Part shown: in pieces, positions 35,937 to 45,447 of the stretch | Numbering within the stretch: the stretch's first letter is position 1 | Layout of the letters: the number at the start of each line of letters is the position of its first letter | NCBI GenBank assembly: GCA_903824785.1 | Contig: CAIJYD010000106.1 | Location: 25,365 to 89,364 of the forward strand | Origin: an uncultured Bacteroidota bacterium | Lineage (GTDB): Bacteria > Bacteroidota > Bacteroidia > Bacteroidales > VadinHA17 | DNA length: 64,000 nucleotides | Direction: 5' to 3' | Notes under the pieces: model-generated | Told to the model about the DNA's origin: nothing | The model's input: the letters and a program-made list of their open reading frames with translations, nothing else | Databases searched by the model: none | Translations under genes and position numbers: made by a program

Positions 35937-35983
35937 TTGCTTATGCGAAAATTAAATGAATTCCATTTTAAGCACATAATAAA

Positions 35984-37204
35984 TTACAACTTATACTGAG
36001 GAATCTTCATTAGCTCTCCGTTTTTCAAGGCAGATTGATGTGCAATAATTCCGGGTACTGTCAGATTAAGAGCCATTGCAATATCTACCAGAGGCTTACG
36101 ATCCTGAAGGATTGAAGTAATAAATTCATCCATCAGGCGCCCTTGCGATCCACCATGACCTCCTGCTTCCACTCCCGGGGGGAGTGGCGGGCGAGTTAGT
36201 TTAGGTAAAAACTTTTCTTGCCCTTCATATTTTTCATAGAAAGAGCCCTTTTGTCCTCGAAGTCGCCCTACAACCCCATCATGACCCGGGGTATCCCAGC
36301 TTACTGCCATTCTGGACATTCCGCCTTCACTTGTCCGAAATTGTGCGATTTCAGTCCCAAATGGATTCTTAAATTTGTTATTTTCAGGCTTCAAATGGTC
36401 AACAATACTTGGTATTCCCAAACAGGAAACTTCAGTAAAACTTCCTCCGGTAGAACATATATAATAGGCGTTTGAATGTGTCGGATACCATTGCGGAGGC
36501 CCACCAACACGCCATTCTTTATAGGATGGCAGAGGTTTCGATGTATAATGATAATACTCCCCTTCTGAGTAGATGAGCTTACCAAATCCGTCAGCATTAT
36601 AAATCTGCCGCATGGCATAAAGGTCTTCATAAAACATTGATGTTTCGAACATCATGTAATTCAGACCGCTCTTTTTCACCTCCTCAAATAGTTTATCTGC
36701 ATCTTCCAGAGATCCATATGCCGCCGGAACATTTACAGCCACGTGCTTGCCATGCCTGAGTGCCTCAATGCAGTGCCTAGGATGACTGGGAGCATCTGTT
36801 GAAATCATTACGGCATCAATATTCTTATCTTTAACAAGTTCCTCAAGTGACGGATAGGTTTTATTACACCGGGTTACTTTAGCCAACTCAGCACAACGAT
36901 CAGGGAAAAGGTCGCTGACTGCTACTACTTCAACATTGGGATGATTCTGAAAACCAAAGGCTGCGCTGAATTTACATAATCCATACCCGACCAAACCAAC
37001 GCGGATCTTACGGTCAGAAGAGGGAACCCATACCTGAGACGAATCTGGTTTCTCAGAAACACTTTCGAGTCCCATGATTTTCTCTGCCGGCTTACCTCCT
37101 CCTTTACAGCCAAACTGTTGCAGTCCTAGTGTTGCAAAGCCAAGCCCGGCCAATTTAAGAAAATTACGCCGCCCGGATGGATTAATATTCTCTTCCTTAA
37201 TCAT
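35984..37204 (-). CDS. Exported oxidoreductase A1 (Tat-lipoprotein, NVP type)
   Basis: 406 residues, last in the row of eleven paralogues. Tat motif GRRNFLKLAG (11-20) runs into a lipobox LQQFGC with Cys33, so it is likely a Tat lipoprotein. The Rossmann motif is GLVGYGLCKF (70-79). The EKP site reads NVP (158-160). YPTH ends at His243. Its second variable segment, IPSIVDHLKPENNKFKNPFG, and the next AQFRTSEGGMSRMAVSWDTPG are nearly those of A7, so A1 and A7 are sister genes across the array. Gap to the amidohydrolase is 47 bp. Confidence 0.85.
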   Translation of the reverse strand: MIKEENINPSGRRNFLKLAGLGFATLGLQQFGCKGGGKPAEKIMGLESVSEKPDSSQVWVPSSDRKIRVGLVGYGLCKFSAAFGFQNHPNVEVVAVSDLFPDRCAELAKVTRCNKTYPSLEELVKDKNIDAVMISTDAPSHPRHCIEALRHGKHVAVNVPAAYGSLEDADKLFEEVKKSGLNYMMFETSMFYEDLYAMRQIYNADGFGKLIYSEGEYYHYTSKPLPSYKEWRVGGPPQWYPTHSNAYYICSTGGSFTEVSCLGIPSIVDHLKPENNKFKNPFGTEIAQFRTSEGGMSRMAVSWDTPGHDGVVGRLRGQKGSFYEKYEGQEKFLPKLTRPPLPPGVEAGGHGGSQGRLMDEFITSILQDRKPLVDIAMALNLTVPGIIAHQSALKNGELMKIPQYKL

Positions 37205-37332
37205 AAATTGTATAGGTTAGATAAGTTAAAAAACTATCGCTTAAAAGAACACATCAGGTTTATCTCTACATTCCCCTTAAACCTATTCCCTAAAGGATCA
37301 GATCCTGACCATCAATTAGTTAAAATCAGTTA

Positions 37333-38553
37333 TCAGAATTTATATTGTGGAATTTTCATCCATTCTCCACCCTTCATCGCTGATTCATGGGCAACAATAC
37401 CTGAGACTGTCATATTCAGAGCTACGGCAACATCAACCAGCGGTTTACGATTCTGAAGTATTGCTGTTACAAATTCATCCATAAGCCTGCCATGAGAACC
37501 CCCATGACCTCCTGCTTCAATGCCTGGAGGAAGTGACGGACGAATCAGTCCCGGAAGATTTTTTTCAAGCCCCTCGTATTTTCCATAGAATGAACCTTTC
37601 TGTCCCCGAATACGACCGATTTCTCCACTAAAACCAGGAGTGTCGGCACTTCTTGACATCCGTGCCATTCCTCCTTCACTTGTGCGGAATAGTGCAATCT
37701 CTGTGGCAAACGGATTATTGTAACTGTTATTCCCTTTCTGGTAACGCTCCATAGTGCTGGGGGTTCCAAGACAGGATACTTCTGTAAAACTTCCATCCGT
37801 AACACCAATATAGTAAGCATTGGAGTGAGTCGGATACCATTGTGGTGGCATACCATGACGCCAGTTTTTATAAGAATCTATCCCCTTTTCTGAATAGTGC
37901 CAATATTCACCTTCGGAATATATGAGTTTCCCAAAGCCACCTGCATTGTAAATCTGGCGCATAGCGTAAAGATCCTCATGAAAACATGAAGTCTCGAACA
38001 TCATGTATGTTAGTCCGCTTTTCTTTACTGCTTCATATAACTTATCAGCCTCCTCCAAAGATCCGAAAACTGCAGGAACGTTTATAGCAACATGCTTCCC
38101 GTGTTTAAGGGCATCAATAGCGTGCCGGGCATGACTTGCAGCATCAGTAGAAATCATTACAGCTTCTATTTTGTCATCTTTTATAAGTTCCTCCAGTGAT
38201 GGATAGGTCTTTTTACACCCGGTTACTTTCGCCAATTCTGCGCAACGATCTGGGAAAAGGTCGCTAACTGCTACAATCTCTACGTTAGGATGGTTCTGAA
38301 AACCAAAGGCAGCACTGAATTTGCAGACACCGTATCCGATTAATCCTACCCGGATCTTTCGGTCCGAAACAGGAACCCACGGGTTTAAAATTTCAGGTTT
38401 TTCTGCAACATTCGAAAGGCCTTCAATGGCAGGAGCGGGTTTTTCTCCTCCTTTGCAGCCGATCTGCTGCAGCCCAAGTGCCGCTGCGCCAAGACCAGTA
38501 AGTTTAATGAATTTGCGCCGGCTTGAAAGATGATTAAAAGGGTTATTTCTCAT
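37333..38553 (-). CDS. Exported oxidoreductase A2 (Tat-lipoprotein, NVP type)
   Basis: 406 residues with SRRKFIKLTG and lipobox LQQIGC, Cys33. The post-Rossmann segment GEYWHYSEKGIDSYKNWRHG and the later PSTMERYQKGNNSYNNPF closely match A6 rather than neighbours A1 and A3, although A6 has a different, Cys-free signal region. This is the clearest case of a core and signal that do not share a history. EKP position is NVP. The 128-bp gap to A1 is longer than most in the array and holds a GGATC-A-GATCC palindrome at 37298-37308, of unknown meaning. Confidence 0.85.
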   Translation of the reverse strand: MRNNPFNHLSSRRKFIKLTGLGAAALGLQQIGCKGGEKPAPAIEGLSNVAEKPEILNPWVPVSDRKIRVGLIGYGVCKFSAAFGFQNHPNVEIVAVSDLFPDRCAELAKVTGCKKTYPSLEELIKDDKIEAVMISTDAASHARHAIDALKHGKHVAINVPAVFGSLEEADKLYEAVKKSGLTYMMFETSCFHEDLYAMRQIYNAGGFGKLIYSEGEYWHYSEKGIDSYKNWRHGMPPQWYPTHSNAYYIGVTDGSFTEVSCLGTPSTMERYQKGNNSYNNPFATEIALFRTSEGGMARMSRSADTPGFSGEIGRIRGQKGSFYGKYEGLEKNLPGLIRPSLPPGIEAGGHGGSHGRLMDEFVTAILQNRKPLVDVAVALNMTVSGIVAHESAMKGGEWMKIPQYKF

Positions 38554-38608
38554 ATGATTATTTTTTTATACCAATTTGTCTTTATTCACAGAAAATATTT
38601 TCGGTTCA

Positions 38609-39829
38609 TTAAAACTTATACTGCGGAATTTTCATCCATTCGCCATTTTTTAAGGCTGACGAATGAGCAACAACTCCGGGAACAGTCAAATTCAAAGCCA
38701 TGGCTATGTCGATAAGAGGTTTACGATCCTGTAGTATTGCCGTTACAAACTCGTCCATAAGTCTTCCATGAGAACCTCCATGACCACCAGCTTCAATACC
38801 CGGTGGAAGAGGTGGACGTTTAAGATCAATTAGAACCTTCTCAAGCCCTTCATATTTTCCATAAAAAGAACCCTTCTCCCCTCTTAGACGGCCTCTTTCT
38901 CCGCTCTCACCTGGAGTATCTTTACTTATAACCATTCGCGACATTCCTCCTTCACTGGTCCTGTACAAAGCTATTTCAGTTCCAAATGGGTTTTTATAAG
39001 GATTATTCGCTGCCTGCCAATAATCAATATGACTTGGCATACCCAGACAACTCACCTCTGTGAAACTGGCACCGGTTATACCTACATAATATGCATTGGC
39101 ATGGGTGGGATACCATTGTGGTGGTGGACCTAGCCGCCAATCCTTGTATGAAGGAAGCGGTTTTGGCATATAGTGGTAATACTCTCCTTCGGAAAAAATA
39201 ATTTTACCAAACCCTCCGGTATTGTAGATCTGGCGCATAGCGTGGAGGTCCTCATGAAAGCATGAAGTTTCGAACATCATATACTTAAGGCCACTTTTTT
39301 TAACTGCCTCGTACACTTTGTCGGCATCCTCCAATGATCCGAAAACTGCAGGGACATTGACAGCAACGTGCTTACCGTACTTAAGAGCCTCTATTGTATG
39401 CCTTGCATGACTTGGAGCATCAGTTGAGATCATTACAGCCTCGATGTTCTTGTCTTTGACAAGCTCCTCCAGTGAAGGATATGTTTTGTTACACCGCGTT
39501 GCTTTCGCCAAAGCTGCACAACGGTCAGGAAAAAGATCGCTGACAGCAACTATTTCGACATTCGGATGATTTTGAAAACCAAAAGCAGCGCTGAATTTGG
39601 AGGCACCGTAACCCACTAATCCAACACGAAGCTTACGATCAGAAACCGGGACCCATATCTTTGAAGAATCGGGTTTTTCAGGAACATTTTCCAGGCCCTG
39701 GACAACCTGAGCAGGCTTTCCTGGTCCGGAACAGCCAATCTGTTGCAGTCCAAGAGCTGCTACTCCCAAACCAGTCAGTTTAAGAAACTTACGCCTGGTG
39801 GATAACTGATTTATTGTTTTCTTACTCAT
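38609..39829 (-). CDS. Exported oxidoreductase A3 (Tat-lipoprotein, NVP type)
   Basis: 406 residues, used here as the reference for numbering: Tat TRRKFLK (11-17), lipobox LQQIGC (28-33), Rossmann GLVGYGASKF (70-79), NVP (158-160), MMFETSCFHED (184-194), YPTH (240-243) and GGHGGSHGRLMDEF (348-361). The N-terminal domain spans about 66-185, and the C-terminal alpha/beta substrate domain follows. Its variable segments are YMPKPLPSYKDWRLGPP and PSHIDYWQAANNPYKN. The Rossmann motif reads GASKF, shared with A5 and A10, while A1, A2, A7, A8, A9 and A11 have C before K. Confidence 0.86.
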   Translation of the reverse strand: MSKKTINQLSTRRKFLKLTGLGVAALGLQQIGCSGPGKPAQVVQGLENVPEKPDSSKIWVPVSDRKLRVGLVGYGASKFSAAFGFQNHPNVEIVAVSDLFPDRCAALAKATRCNKTYPSLEELVKDKNIEAVMISTDAPSHARHTIEALKYGKHVAVNVPAVFGSLEDADKVYEAVKKSGLKYMMFETSCFHEDLHAMRQIYNTGGFGKIIFSEGEYYHYMPKPLPSYKDWRLGPPPQWYPTHANAYYVGITGASFTEVSCLGMPSHIDYWQAANNPYKNPFGTEIALYRTSEGGMSRMVISKDTPGESGERGRLRGEKGSFYGKYEGLEKVLIDLKRPPLPPGIEAGGHGGSHGRLMDEFVTAILQDRKPLIDIAMALNLTVPGVVAHSSALKNGEWMKIPQYKF

Positions 39830-39885
39830 ATGAATTAATATTTTTTTATTACTTTATCCTTTTAGCTATTCTTGAATTTGTTAAA

Positions 39886-41100
39886 TCAGAATTTGTATTG
39901 GGGAATCTTCATCAGTTCACCATCTTTTAATGCTGAGGCATGTGCTACAACTCCGGAGACTGTCATATTCAGGGCCATCGCTATGTCAACCAATGGTTTA
40001 CGGTCCTGAAGTATTGATGTTACAAACTCATCCATCAGCCTTCCATGAGAGCCTCCGTGACCACCTGCTTCAATACCCGGAGGTAGTGGTGGCCGATTCA
40101 GGTCAGGAAGAACCTTCTCCAAACCCTCATATTTCCCATAATAGGAGCCCCTCTGCCCACGAATACGCCCTTTTTCTCCACTATCACCCGGAGTATCACT
40201 ACTCACAACCATTCGAGCCATTCCTCCCTCACTTGTTCGGAATAGTGCTACTTCAGTAACAAATGAACTATTGTAACGTGGATTAAGATTTTTGGGAATA
40301 TGGGTAGGTATTCCAAGGCAACTCACTTCAGTAAAACTACCTTCGGTTACACCAATGTAGTATGCATTGGAGTGCGTTGGGTACCACTGAGGTGGCCCAC
40401 CTCTCCAGTTATTATAAGATGGAAGTGCTGTTTCCGTATAGTGATAATATTCTCCTTCGGAATAGATGAGCTTACCAAAACCACCAGCTTTGTAAATCTG
40501 CCTCATAGCGTAAAGATCCTCGTGATAACAGGAAGTCTCGAACATCATATATTTGAGACCACTCTTCTTCACTGCATCGAAAAGCATATCTGCATCCTCC
40601 AGAGATCCCCATACGGCCGGAACGTTAACAGCTACATGTTTGCCGTATTTAAGTGCCTCTATGCAGTGCCTGACGTGACTTGGAGCATCTGTAGAGATCA
40701 TCACAGCATCAATAGTTTTATCTTTGACGAGCTCCTCAAGAGATGGATATGTCTTGTTACACCTTGTTACTTTCGCCAGCTCTGCACAACGCTCCGGAAT
40801 AAGATCGCTAACTGCAACAACTTCAACGTTAGGGTGGTCCTGAAAACCAAAGGCAGCGCTGAAATGGGAATAACCATACCCCACTAAACCAACACGTATC
40901 TTACGGTCAGAGACCGGAACCCACTCTTTTAAAGTTTCCTGAATAACCGGTATCTTCTCTTCTACGTTGTTAGTAGCCTGCACTCCTGAAGCGATAGAAA
41001 AATATGGCGCCATCGCTATGGTAGCAACACCGGCACCAGCTTTTCTGATGAATTTACGTCGGTCTGATGACAGATTTTGTGATGCCTGTTTCATATCCAA
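39886..41100 (-). CDS. Exported oxidoreductase A4 (soluble Tat type, NVP type)
   Basis: 404 residues. The signal is DRRKFIRKAGAGVATIAMAP with no lipobox Cys, so the mature protein is probably free in the periplasm. Rossmann reads GLVGYGYSHF, the only copy with His in place of the usual Lys. The first variable segment is YTETALPSYNNWRG and the second, PTHIPKNLNPRYNSSF, is two residues shorter than in A3. EKP site is NVP. It follows B1 by 55 bp and opens the last group of four A genes. Confidence 0.85.
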   Translation of the reverse strand: MDMKQASQNLSSDRRKFIRKAGAGVATIAMAPYFSIASGVQATNNVEEKIPVIQETLKEWVPVSDRKIRVGLVGYGYSHFSAAFGFQDHPNVEVVAVSDLIPERCAELAKVTRCNKTYPSLEELVKDKTIDAVMISTDAPSHVRHCIEALKYGKHVAVNVPAVWGSLEDADMLFDAVKKSGLKYMMFETSCYHEDLYAMRQIYKAGGFGKLIYSEGEYYHYTETALPSYNNWRGGPPQWYPTHSNAYYIGVTEGSFTEVSCLGIPTHIPKNLNPRYNSSFVTEVALFRTSEGGMARMVVSSDTPGDSGEKGRIRGQRGSYYGKYEGLEKVLPDLNRPPLPPGIEAGGHGGSHGRLMDEFVTSILQDRKPLVDIAMALNMTVSGVVAHASALKDGELMKIPQYKF

Positions 41101-41155
41101 AGATTTAAAATTATGATTACAAATTATGAAGTAATCTAAATATCTTATTTTCAGC

Positions 41156-42739
41156 CTATCTTGATGAATCTTTTATCATTCTGTCAAGAATGTTAGATGT
41201 TATTTTCTGCACATGTGGGTTAATCCCAAATGTTCTGCCTCCTGGATTATGGCCAGCAGATGACGAGCGTCCATATGGATCCTCAGCATAAAGATAGGCT
41301 GGTTCCTCAATTCCGCTAAAACCAGCAGGGACATGGCCTGGCGGTTTCGATAATCCCTCTGACCACCAGCATGTTCCGGCATTAAATACCCAATTACTTT
41401 TTGGCCCGGGATAAACAATTGCCGAATGAATATTCTGTTTCCCGGGAATTGCCTGGGAAAGTGAGCTTTCAGCTAAAACCTCAAGACCCTTTATGTCAGG
41501 AAACGGGGGACCATGATATTCCCATCCAATAACCGCGGGAATCCTGTCACCGTCTTTCAGACCGGTGCCCTCATATATCCAATGCATTGATTTTTTAACT
41601 ACCCAATCTCCGTAACCAACTCCGTATGAAGTGAGTCCCATTAATTTCTCTTCATCTGAAAATGGTTTATCCCTTGAAAATACCCGACCAGGAGTCCTAT
41701 TGTAACTATCAAATAAATTTATTTGATGATGAATAGAATTACCCGAAAAAAATGCCAAGCTTAGTCCATTATCTCGGGCTTTAATTGCTTCTTCATACAT
41801 TTTCCTCGTCCAATATTCATCATGGCCCACCGAAAGAAAAACCTTGGCTAAATTTAAAATATCTGGATCGAAATGCAGATCGAGATTGGAACAATAGGTT
41901 ACGTCGTATCCCTGTTGCTCAAGCCAGTAAGTCATCGGATGTTCCCAGAGAAGAAATTCACCTGAACCTGCTGAGAGCGGGGATTCAAAAGCACCAAGGG
42001 AATTCTTCGCGTAAGGGCGATCAAAGCTTACACGGACGTTAGGTCCGGTATACCATACTGAAGTACTTCCATCATCATAAAGAGAATCTCTTCCGGGCCA
42101 CTTATTGTATGACTGCCATGAAAGGTCGCTAACCTGACATAGAACATCTGATTTACGATGTTCCTTAACAACAAATATCACATAACTTTGCTTACCGAAT
42201 TTTTCATCGCGGGATAGCTTACCTAAATAGACCCCACTTGGCCAGTCTTTTGGAATAGTAAATGTTGTTGAAACCTCCCAGTTACACTCCCGCAACCGCT
42301 CAATTGTCATCATTGGAACTGGCTGAGGAGAGCCTTTAAAAGAACCAAGGCGTGCCATGTGGCGACCTCCGGTACCTCCATAGTATCCCATCCGGTAAAT
42401 ATCAATTAGAAAATTACCAGGAGGATCCATACTTATCTTAAAATCAATACTTTCTCCTGGCAACAGACTGGTTTTTGATACAAACCCCTCAATACTCAAA
42501 GAGCGAAGATACCTGATCAAAGAATGCGAGGCCATTGTTACCGGAGTATCAAAACCTGTGAACTGAAGCTGCCACTCCACTGTTCCTGGTTTGCTGTTCT
42601 CTGCCTCAATCAAACCTCCTTTTTTTTGTGGGGTTAGATTAGTTAGCCCGGTTAAAGGCAAAATAGCCCCACCCAATCCTGCAAGAGCAGTATTTTTAAG
42701 AAGCTTACGCCGGGTAATGTCGAATTCCTTTTTTTCCAT
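41156..42739 (-). CDS. N,N-dimethylformamidase-beta-like protein B1 (Tat exported)
   Basis: I start at 42739 (MEKKEFDITRRKLLKN); an upstream ATG at 42802 would put 21 extra residues before the Tat motif. The 527-residue protein matches the large-subunit C-terminal domain of N,N-dimethylformamidase: YRMGYYGGTGGRHMARLG, WYTGPNVRVSFDRPY, LEQQGYDVTYCSNLDLHFDP, VFLSVGHDEYWTRKM and HNPGGRTFG. In that enzyme a mononuclear iron is held by two Tyr and a Glu; Tyr and Glu of GHDEYW are candidates here. It is exported, unlike the characterised enzyme. The true substrate is probably a sugar amide or is unknown. It separates A5 and A4. Confidence 0.75.
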   Translation of the reverse strand: MEKKEFDITRRKLLKNTALAGLGGAILPLTGLTNLTPQKKGGLIEAENSKPGTVEWQLQFTGFDTPVTMASHSLIRYLRSLSIEGFVSKTSLLPGESIDFKISMDPPGNFLIDIYRMGYYGGTGGRHMARLGSFKGSPQPVPMMTIERLRECNWEVSTTFTIPKDWPSGVYLGKLSRDEKFGKQSYVIFVVKEHRKSDVLCQVSDLSWQSYNKWPGRDSLYDDGSTSVWYTGPNVRVSFDRPYAKNSLGAFESPLSAGSGEFLLWEHPMTYWLEQQGYDVTYCSNLDLHFDPDILNLAKVFLSVGHDEYWTRKMYEEAIKARDNGLSLAFFSGNSIHHQINLFDSYNRTPGRVFSRDKPFSDEEKLMGLTSYGVGYGDWVVKKSMHWIYEGTGLKDGDRIPAVIGWEYHGPPFPDIKGLEVLAESSLSQAIPGKQNIHSAIVYPGPKSNWVFNAGTCWWSEGLSKPPGHVPAGFSGIEEPAYLYAEDPYGRSSSAGHNPGGRTFGINPHVQKITSNILDRMIKDSSR

Positions 42740-42918
42740 TTTTTTTCTGAGAGGATTAATAAAACAAGTTATTCTCGTATAATAATGCCCTTGATATGCC
42801 AATAAAATTTATTGTTCCACTTATATAGTTATTTTGGTAGTTCCAGAGATAAATAATTGATATAAAAACTAAAAATCTCTTAGAATTAAGTATCCAGCTC
42901 AACAACTGGCCAATCAGT

Positions 42919-44154
42919 TTACAACTTATACTGTGGAATTTTCATCAGTTCTCCATCTTTCATGGCTGATGCATGAGCTACAATCCCAGGAATAGTCAGA
43001 TTTAAAGCCATAATTATATCCACAAGAGGTTTCCTATCCTGAAGAATTGACAGAATAAACTCGTTCATAAGCGGACCATGGGAACCGCCGTGTCCTCCGG
43101 CTGGAACACCGGGAGGAAGTGGAGGTCGATTCAGATCAGGAAGATTTTTTTCGAGTCCTTCGTATGCTCCGTAAAAAGATCCTTTGATCCCGCGAACGCG
43201 ACCTATCTCACTTGGAGTGCCTGGTGTATCTCCACTTCTTGCCATACGGGACATTCCTCCTTCACTGGTGCGAAATAGTGCTATCTCAGTACTAAATGGA
43301 TTACCATAAACATTATTACCCGGCTTGTATACTTCTCTGTCATTAGGTACACCAAAGCAATTAACTTCGGTGAAGGTACCATCTGCAACACCAATATAAT
43401 AAGCGTTAGAGTGGGTTGGATACCATTGAGGCGGGCCCCCTTTACGCCAGTCTTTATAAGAAGGAGTACCTCCCCCGTTTGGATTTGATAAAGGTGATCC
43501 GTGATAATATTCACCTTCAGAATAAACTAACTTACCAAATCCACCTGCCATATATATCTTACGCATGGCATACAAATCCTCACGAAAGCAGGAAGTCTCG
43601 AACATCATGAACTTGAGTCCGCTTTTCTTTACCTCCGCAAGAAGCTGTTCTCCCTCTTCAATGGACCCATAGGTCAGAGGCACATTTACAGCCACATGTT
43701 TACCGTGTCTGAGTGCTTCAATGCAGTGACGAGGATGACTGGGAGCATCTGTGGAAATCATTACAGCCTCAATGCTCTTATCTTTTACAAGCTCTTCAAG
43801 TGATGGATAGGTCTTTTTGCAACCAGTCACTTTCGCTAACTCAGCGCAACGATCCGGAAAAAGGTCACTGACCGCAACAACTTCTACGTTCGGATGGTTC
43901 TGAAATCCAAAAGCAGCACTGAATTTACTGGCACCATATCCTATCAGACCAACACGTACCTTCCGATCTGAAACAGGGACCCAACCCTTAGTAAGATCCT
44001 GCATATTCAATATATCCTTTGCTCCCTGAGCAAGAGGTTGCGGTATACCGGCAAAAGCCAAACCAGGAGCCATTGCCATTGCGGCTACACCTGTTCCTGC
44101 CATACTAATAAACTTACGACGGCTGGAAAACTGACTGGAATTTTTTTTATTCAT
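42919..44154 (-). CDS. Exported oxidoreductase A5 (soluble Tat type, NVP type)
   Basis: 411 residues from the ATG at 44154 (MNKKNSSQFSSRRKFIS); an ATG at 44187 would overlap the A6 stop and displace the signal. No lipobox Cys: the region reads AMAPGLAFAG. The EKP site is NVP but followed by LTYGS, where the others have A-x-x-G. The first variable segment carries an insertion, HGSPLSNPNGGGTPSYKDW, similar in place to A9 and A10. The cysteine-glycine pair of EVSCLG is EVNCFG here. B1 lies 179 bp downstream. Confidence 0.84.
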   Translation of the reverse strand: MNKKNSSQFSSRRKFISMAGTGVAAMAMAPGLAFAGIPQPLAQGAKDILNMQDLTKGWVPVSDRKVRVGLIGYGASKFSAAFGFQNHPNVEVVAVSDLFPDRCAELAKVTGCKKTYPSLEELVKDKSIEAVMISTDAPSHPRHCIEALRHGKHVAVNVPLTYGSIEEGEQLLAEVKKSGLKFMMFETSCFREDLYAMRKIYMAGGFGKLVYSEGEYYHGSPLSNPNGGGTPSYKDWRKGGPPQWYPTHSNAYYIGVADGTFTEVNCFGVPNDREVYKPGNNVYGNPFSTEIALFRTSEGGMSRMARSGDTPGTPSEIGRVRGIKGSFYGAYEGLEKNLPDLNRPPLPPGVPAGGHGGSHGPLMNEFILSILQDRKPLVDIIMALNLTIPGIVAHASAMKDGELMKIPQYKL

Positions 44155-44183
44155 AGTAAAGTATTTAAACAAGACGTTAAAAT

Positions 44184-45401
44184 TCAAAATTTATAATGCG
44201 GAATTTTCATCAGTTCTCCGTCTTTCATTGCAGATGAATGTGCAACAATACCAGATACTGTCATATTCAAAGCCGCTGCAACGTCCACAAGTGGCTTGCG
44301 GTCCTGGAGGATTGATGTAATGAACTCATCCATTAGAAGTCCCTGAGAGCCATTATGGCCTCCCGCTTCCACACCGGGAGGGAGAGGTGGCCGAACCAAA
44401 TCCGGAAGAACTTTCTCAATTCCTTCATATTTTTCAAAGTAAGAACCCTTTTGTCCGCGGAACCTACCTACTACACTATCATGCCCGGGAGTATCAGCGC
44501 TTCTTGCCATACGAGCCATTCCCCCTTCAATAGTACGATAAAGTGCTATTTCAGTGCTAAAAGGATTATTGTAACGATTGTTTCCCTTCTTATAGCGTTC
44601 CATTGTGCTTGGCATGCCCAGGCAAGAAACTTCGGTAAAGATACCGTCAGTAACTCCAATATAGTAAGCATTGGAATGGGTTGAATACCATTGGGGTGGC
44701 ATACCATGACGCCATTCTTTATAAGAGGGTAGCCCTTTTTCTGAATAATGCCAATACTCACCTTCGGAATATATGTGTTTGCCAAAACCATCAGCTTTAT
44801 AAATCTGTCGCATAGCATAAAGATCCTCATAAAAACATGAAGTCTCGAACATCATGTACTTGAGGCCACTCTTTTTAACTGCTTCAAACAGCATGTCTGC
44901 TTCTTCAAGAGATCCGAATACTGCAGGAACATTGACAGCTACATGTTTTCCGTGTTTAAGCGCTTCTATGCAGTGTTTAGTATGATTAGGTGGATCTGTG
45001 GAAATCATCACCGCCTCAATGTTCTTATCTTTTATAAGTTCCTCAAGTGATGGATAGGTCTTTTTACAATGAGTAACTTCTGCCAGCTTAGCACAACGTT
45101 CAGGAATAATATCGCTCACTGCAACTACTTCTACGTTAGGATGATCCTGAAAACCAAAAGCTGCACTGAATTTAGAATAGCCGTATCCGACTAAACCCAC
45201 CCGGATCTTACGGTCTGAAACAGGGACCCACTTTTTAACAGATTCCGGATCAGCCAAAACTGATTCAAATCCCTTACTTAAAGATGGAATTCGGGAAGCA
45301 ATTTCAAAATGAGGTGCAACAGCCAAAGATGCAACTCCTGCACCGGCTAAACTTATAAATTTACGCCGGCTGGATAATTGTCCATTTTCTTTATTACTCA
45401 T
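44184..45401 (-). CDS. Exported oxidoreductase A6 (soluble Tat type, NVP type)
   Basis: 405 residues with Cys-free Tat signal SRRKFISLAGAGVASLAVAP. The core is sister to A2: GEYWHYSEKGLPSYKEWRHG and PSTMERYKKGNNRYNNPF. Distinctive changes are STDPPNH where all others have TDAPSH, EGGMARMARSADTPGHDSVVG, and HNGSQG in place of HGGSHG near the C-terminus. EKP site is NVP. The gene is 29 bp from A5, the tightest spacing in the array. Confidence 0.85.
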   Translation of the reverse strand: MSNKENGQLSSRRKFISLAGAGVASLAVAPHFEIASRIPSLSKGFESVLADPESVKKWVPVSDRKIRVGLVGYGYSKFSAAFGFQDHPNVEVVAVSDIIPERCAKLAEVTHCKKTYPSLEELIKDKNIEAVMISTDPPNHTKHCIEALKHGKHVAVNVPAVFGSLEEADMLFEAVKKSGLKYMMFETSCFYEDLYAMRQIYKADGFGKHIYSEGEYWHYSEKGLPSYKEWRHGMPPQWYSTHSNAYYIGVTDGIFTEVSCLGMPSTMERYKKGNNRYNNPFSTEIALYRTIEGGMARMARSADTPGHDSVVGRFRGQKGSYFEKYEGIEKVLPDLVRPPLPPGVEAGGHNGSQGLLMDEFITSILQDRKPLVDVAAALNMTVSGIVAHSSAMKDGELMKIPHYKF

Positions 45402-45447
45402 CTGTTTTTAAGCTATAAAGTAGAATTTAATTCAATTTGTAACTACC

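Noticed and set aside
40300..40887. A 195-residue open frame on the plus strand, antisense to A4, and several similar ones over other A genes
   Set aside because: It recurs at the same place opposite several paralogues because the coding strand is conserved. It has no start context, signal or recognisable domain.
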